Assembly (NCBI RefSeq): GCF_017591425.1
Contig: NW_024467119.1
Coordinates: forward strand, 78,856,894-78,920,893
Direction: 5' to 3'
DNA from: Ochotona curzoniae
Lineage: Eukaryota; Chordata; Mammalia; Lagomorpha; Ochotonidae
DNA length: 64,000 nucleotides
Shown here: piece after piece, positions 59,164 to 64,000 of the stretch
Layout of the letters: every line of letters begins with the position of its first letter
Numbering within the stretch: position 1 is the stretch's first letter
Program-made: the position numbers and the translations under genes
The notes under the pieces: model-generated
What the model was told of the DNA's origin: nothing
The model's input: the letters and a program-made list of their open reading frames with translations, nothing else
Databases searched by the model: none

Positions 59164-59418
<255 letters not shown>

Positions 59419-59419
59419 T

Positions 59420-60884
59420 GACTAGAAAGCACAAAGCAGAGAGTAACATCACAACTTGTTTGTGACATTCCTGCCAAAGATGCACAATCTGAATCACCTA
59501 AGGAGGAAACATTACATAAGAAGCCAAAGCAGCAGCCACTGCCCAAAGCGCCCACTACCTTCAACAGCGTTATTGGGACCACACAGGAAGAAAGTAATCC
59601 AGGTATGTAACTAAACCATCTTACACTTACAAATGTAATCATTTTCATCAGTACTTCAACAACTGGTGAAATTAAAATAGAGTCGCAAGAACTGACAGCA
59701 TAATGTGTCAATGTCCAACATCCATATTTCAAAATGTTTGTAAGTGATCATACAGGAAATGCACTTGTTTTTAAGAAATAACTACACGAGTGTTGGAGGG
59801 TAAATCCCATTGGCAGCTTCTTATACATAATCCAGGGCAAACTGAAAGCTTCATGAGATTTTCTGGAAGTAGAAAGAGGGAGCAGAGGATCTGGATATCA
59901 CTGGGGTTCCCATCATTTGTTACAAACCATCTTCACTGTGCCCCCACACCTTTGTCGCTACTCATCACCGAATCCTGCTAAATCTACCTCGGGGTCTCTA
60001 TCCAACACCGACTAATGAAGCTGTCACCATGCGTCTCTTGCTGAACTCTTTCAACAGCAGCCTTAGCCATTTCTGTTGAAATAATAACACTTTGCAAGTC
60101 ATTTCCAAATTTTTACATGCTGAATTTGTTCTAACAAAGGCAAAATACTAAACAAGTAAAAAGGAAGGAAGTTGATGACAATACTAACTTTTTATATTAT
60201 CCCAGTATGTTTCATATCTCTTATCTTTGCAAATGTTTCCTTCTCTCAACCTCCTTGACATTTTTATGCCCACTTTTTATTAACGCTACTGACAACATGA
60301 ATTATCTTCCCTCCTTCTCTTACTCTGTGACACAGAATTAAAGAACTTGGCTAGCATCGGTCTTCTGCAAAAGGTTCTCCTCTTTCCCCCTACAAAAAGG
60401 GTAGAAACAAATGGAATATTTAGGAAAACTGGGGAACAAGGTAAGAGAAAGTAGTGAAGTAACTATCAGATGGACAAAGGGGTTAGCCAAAGCACGGAGG
60501 CCAGACTACCATACTGCATATTATCTCTTTCATATGCATGAGAGAAGTAGAAGCTAGAAAAGTGACTCTGTGCTACCACAAATGGCCTACTATGCAATTC
60601 CATAAAGCAACCAGAAACTACTTTTGCCCCCTTTTTTATGCTAACTGAAAGCATAACTTCAATAAATATTACAAGGATGAATTTTTAAACTGCAGTGACG
60701 CATCTATATATTTACAAACATAATAAATGATAGGCTTATTTCTATAGTCAAAAGTGTTGTTCAGCTATCCATATCAACATGACTGCCCACATACCCTGCT
60801 ACTTATGACTTCTAAAAGGATTGAATGAGTGGGTCTGTACAGATCTCAAACATTTTTGCACACAGAATAACTCTAACATATTTA
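59420..60884. other. Intronic stretch, nothing recognised
   Basis: Unique-looking sequence; no exon or named repeat identified. Confidence 0.5.
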
Positions 60885-61165
60885 AAAATTTTATTTGAGA
60901 GATGGACAGTAAGAGAGCTCTGGCTAACTCAGTCCCTAACACTCACATCAGACAGGACCTGTTTGGGACTGGCGCCAGGAACTGCTTGAAGGGAAGGTAT
61001 GGAGGGCTCCCACGTGGGTGTCAAGCCTCAGATCACTGAGCTCTCACCACAGCCTCCAGGGCCTCCAGGGAGAGAACAGCGGTAGTCAGGAGTCAGGCAG
61101 GAATCAAACAGATAGATAATCCCTCTTGGGAGGCGGGCATCTTGATCACTAAGTTAAATGACTTC
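60885..61165 (-). mobile_element. Old C-type SINE, minus orientation, diverged
   Basis: AAAATTTTATTTGAGAGATGG at the tail side, CTCCCACGTGGGTGTCAAG, ACTGAGCTCTCACCACAGCC and GCAGGAATCAAACAGATAG followed by GGAGGCGGGCATCTTGATCAC correspond to the complement of an old element, with a short CTCCAGGGC duplication. Confidence 0.6.
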
Positions 61166-61539
61166 TAAACTCATTTTAAATTCTGTTTTCTGTTAACTTT
61201 TTAAAGTATCTCTCACAAAGAGTACACTAGAAAACATAAGAAAAGCAGATTTTTACAACATGAAAAAAAAAGTGTTACACATTTTTTTTTACAATGTTTC
61301 CAGACTAAGTCTCCCTCTGAAACAAACCCAGTGCTTGTGCCAACAGATCCTTCCTTTAGGTCCTTTAGGTAGAGCACTGGGGTCACCCCGACCTCACTGC
61401 TCACCTATAGAAGTTGAAATCTACACAAGAAAAGGCGAACAACCACGGAAGTCAGACATGTGCATATTCAGTCATTAATTATCCAAAATTTGAGTGGAAA
61501 AGTGGGGAGATCCACAAAGGTGACTAAAAAGATAAAGAA

Positions 61540-62135
61540 GGTCTGACAAACACATGAACAATTATCCATTAATGTCAGATTTGCAAATTAAAACTATAAT
61601 ACTGCCTCCCATCCTCAAGAACTACTTAAAAGAAACAAACGCTACCAATGTTAGTGCAAACAGGAAACAAGTTAAACTGTCACATGTAGTTCATGGGATT
61701 GTAAAAACATTAGCAACACTGTAGAAAATCATTTGGCAGTTTCTTCTAAGAACATACATTTATCCAGCATGTTCCCGAATTCATCATTAGGCATTTACCT
61801 AGAAATTTTCACAAACAGGCTGGAGAAAGAAGCGTTTTATTCAACCTAGACAAAAAACTCAACTATTTATCAAGAGAAGAGTGGATAAAAAAAATGAAGT
61901 ATGTTCATACAACAGAAGAGAAATAAAAATAATGAATTTTTGATATATGCATGTAGCAAATATGGATGTTAAAAACAGTATGTTGAATGAACAAAGGCAC
62001 AGAAAAAGAAATATGGCTTGTTTCATTTTATATATTTAAAACTCCATAAATCAAAGCTAGATGATGAAAACAGAACAATAGTTGTCTACATGTGGTAGGG
62101 ACTGACTGGAAAGTAGCACAAGGGAACTTTTAGAG
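61540..62135 (+). mobile_element. L1 LINE 3' fragment
   Basis: TGAACAATTATCCATTAATG, TTTGCAAATTAAAACTATAAT, ATCATTTGGCAGTTTCTTCT, AGTGGATAAAAAAAATGAAG, TTGATATATGCATGTAGCAA, TGTTGAATGAACAAAGGCAC and GACTGACTGGAAAGTAGCAC follow the ORF2 end and 3' UTR of an old L1. The frame is broken. Confidence 0.8.
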
Positions 62136-62346
62136 AAATAATCTCAGCCAAAGCTGGTGCCGAGTAACAGCTACAAAGGTTTTTCAAAAATTACGCACTC
62201 CGCTCCTCATAAAAAATACTGCAACTAAAAATGAACACATACGTTGAACACACAAAGAAAATATGAGACTCCTAATTTGAGCCTGTTACATAATGAAGGA
62301 GGCTTTGGTATTCTCTGCTGTGGTATTTTTAGTTGATACTTCCTTA

Positions 62347-62546
62347 CAGTCACACCAGCTATAACCACATATAGTCACACCAGCTATGATCACATACAGT
62401 CACACCAGCTATGACCACAGACAGTCACACCAGCTACGATCACATAGTTTCACCAGCTATGATCACATACAGTCACACCAGCTATAACATACACAGTCAT
62501 ACCAGCTATGACCACATAGACAGTCATACCAGCTATGATCACATAT
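62347..62546 (+). repeat. 25-bp minisatellite, about 8 copies
   Basis: The unit approximates AGTCACACCAGCTATGATCACATAC (core AGTCACACCAGCTATGAYCA). Eight copies of 23-27 bp vary at a few positions (TATAACC, TACGATC, TTTCACC, CATACC). There are no spacers, so this is not a CRISPR array. It lies in intron far upstream of the alpha coding exon. Confidence 0.93.
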
Positions 62547-64000
62547 TCAACAGAGAAGGTGACCGTCATCCACTGATCCATAATACCTGATTTTGAGGCA
62601 TCAGAACATAACTTACTGTGAAACACTCTAGAAGGTAAAGATTTTTGATCGAAAACATGAGGACCATATAAACAACTATTTTAGAAGGAACAACACTTGA
62701 AGCCACTAGAGAATCAGAAAAAATTACAGTCTGCAAGTTATAAAAACACATGGTTTTAAGGAAATCCTCAACTCCATCATGAGACTCTAAAGAGTAGAAA
62801 GGAATTATTAAAATTCTTTTAGCTGATGCTTCTACTCTATCATTTTATATAGAGAAAACGTGAAGAGAAAACTTTTCTATAAAGACATCTTCTGTAAAGT
62901 AATGGGCTCACTGGGGGAAGCTAGTGACCATTCAATAGGGTTCTTCTGCACAATCACAATTTTAGCAAGGCAATGAGTTATTGTGGATCACAAGAAGAAA
63001 AAGATGATGTATTATTTGCTTTTTAAAACTCAGGACCCTTTCTTTTCATGTGCTAGCGCTTACCTGTGTTCCTGGGAGGTGGCATTTGGTAAGTGTGCAA
63101 TTAAGTCCCCACATAAAGCCACACTGCTCTCTATTTAATCTCTTTCCCATTTTAAAAATTTCTGCCTGGATTTCTCTGCTGGTTCTCAGAAGCAAAACAA
63201 TTACCTCATTTAGATGACTATGCCAGACAATCATGATTCACAGATAGACTCCCTGAAACAATCCTTCCATCTTCCTCTTCAAATTCCTGGCAGGAAGGCA
63301 GGGCCCACACTGACAGGATAGTGCCTAACTGTGCTGTACTAAGTGTGGTTTCAGAAACCACGTATTTAAAGTGAATTGCAAAAACTGCAAGACAAACATC
63401 TACCACAGATACACCTGTGTAAAATATACAAATAAGTAAAATTGCTGTTGTTTGTACTGTTACAGTTTAAAAAAAAAAAAGAGTGAACTTCATTCTAACC
63501 AAAACCTGTTTCTGTTCTTATTTCCTCACACTATGGTGATTTAAAAAAACAGAAACTACAACCACCACCATTATAAAAATTAAAAAACAAAAACAGCTAA
63601 AACAGTACTTTTAAAACAAGAAATATTATATTCTACTTAAAACTGTTATTTCTTTCTTGGTATAGACTGAGAGCTATTGTTTTATAAATGGTAATGAATG
63701 ATTATCTTCTTACAAAGCTCTTCTATCTAAGCAGAAATAAAGCAACACTGTCACAACAATTGAATCAGTAAACTACTTCACTTATGTGTTGATCTTTAAT
63801 TTCTCACACGAGAAATTTTTAAGATTTTTCAGGTTATAGAACATTATTTCTGGACAAACCTAACAAGGCAGTAGTTGTAAAACACTCTCAAACTTCAAAA
63901 CACCCTTCCATTTCAGTACAAACAATGCTGTGTTGTACACTCATCCCAAAACTAAGAGGAAGCATTGTCAGTTGCTCACAACTGGAATTCCTTATCACAA
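62547..64000. other. Intron, right edge; nothing recognised
   Basis: AT-rich sequence with poly(A) patches near 63465-63610. No exon, RNA gene or mobile element could be assigned. Open stretches on the minus strand at 63046-63406 lack support. Confidence 0.5.

Noticed and set aside
62347..62546. Regular direct repeats that could suggest a CRISPR array
   Set aside because: Copies are contiguous with no unique spacers, and the genome is mammalian; it is a minisatellite.

Overview
This is a 64 kb piece of a mammalian nuclear genome. It is AT-rich and intronic, dense in retrotransposons, and has no bacterial-style gene packing. The interspersed repeats are dominated by about 35 copies or fragments of a tRNA-derived C-type SINE. 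Their box-B-like GGTTCNANTCC, the CTGCTTGTGGCCTGGGAAAGCAGT-type core and the AATAAA/AAATCTT tails are the hallmark of lagomorphs. The youngest copies (for example 58733-59065) differ from the familiar rabbit CSINE consensus, so a pika (Ochotona) is the most likely source; that genus call is an inference. No CRISPR, operon, phage or other prokaryotic feature is present.

The only protein-coding gene recognised is FBXW7 (F-box/WD-repeat protein 7, the substrate receptor of an SCF ubiquitin ligase), lying on the minus strand. Two of its alternative isoform-specific exons are here. The exon carrying the alpha N-terminus is at 50184-50744 (ATG at 50675, 164 codons, donor AAA|GTGAGT). The gamma first exon has its coding part at 23041-23187 (49 codons, donor CGG|GTAAGT). 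Both end in phase 0, as needed to join the same downstream common exon. The beta first exon, the F-box and WD40 exons and the distant noncoding alpha first exon are not in the window. Transcription therefore runs right to left: 50745-64000 is the intron upstream of the alpha coding exon, 23188-50183 is intron between alpha and gamma (and gamma promoter territory), and 1-23040 is intron downstream of gamma.

The rest is intron. Left part (1-23 kb): a U6 snRNA pseudogene, a SINE cluster at 14.2-16.5 kb, a mariner-like MITE, and a CpG-retaining non-repeat block near 11.7-12.0 kb. Middle (23-50 kb): the gamma promoter candidate, a DNA-transposon remnant with both ends, an L1 3' end at 25 kb, a roughly 2.4 kb L1 at 36.3-38.7 kb split by a large AT palindrome, and a triple SINE array at 43.5-44.5 kb. 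Right part (50-64 kb): L1/HAL1, Tigger-like and L2 remnants, a young SINE with perfect target-site duplications, a 241-bp uninterrupted purine tract, a 25-bp minisatellite, and a long stretch with little recognisable repeat at 56.2-58.7 kb.

No new biological system is evident. The points most worth a second look are the start-stop upstream ORFs found just ahead of both FBXW7 isoform starts, the fully open reading frame upstream of the alpha ATG, and the non-repeat, CpG-retaining intronic blocks.
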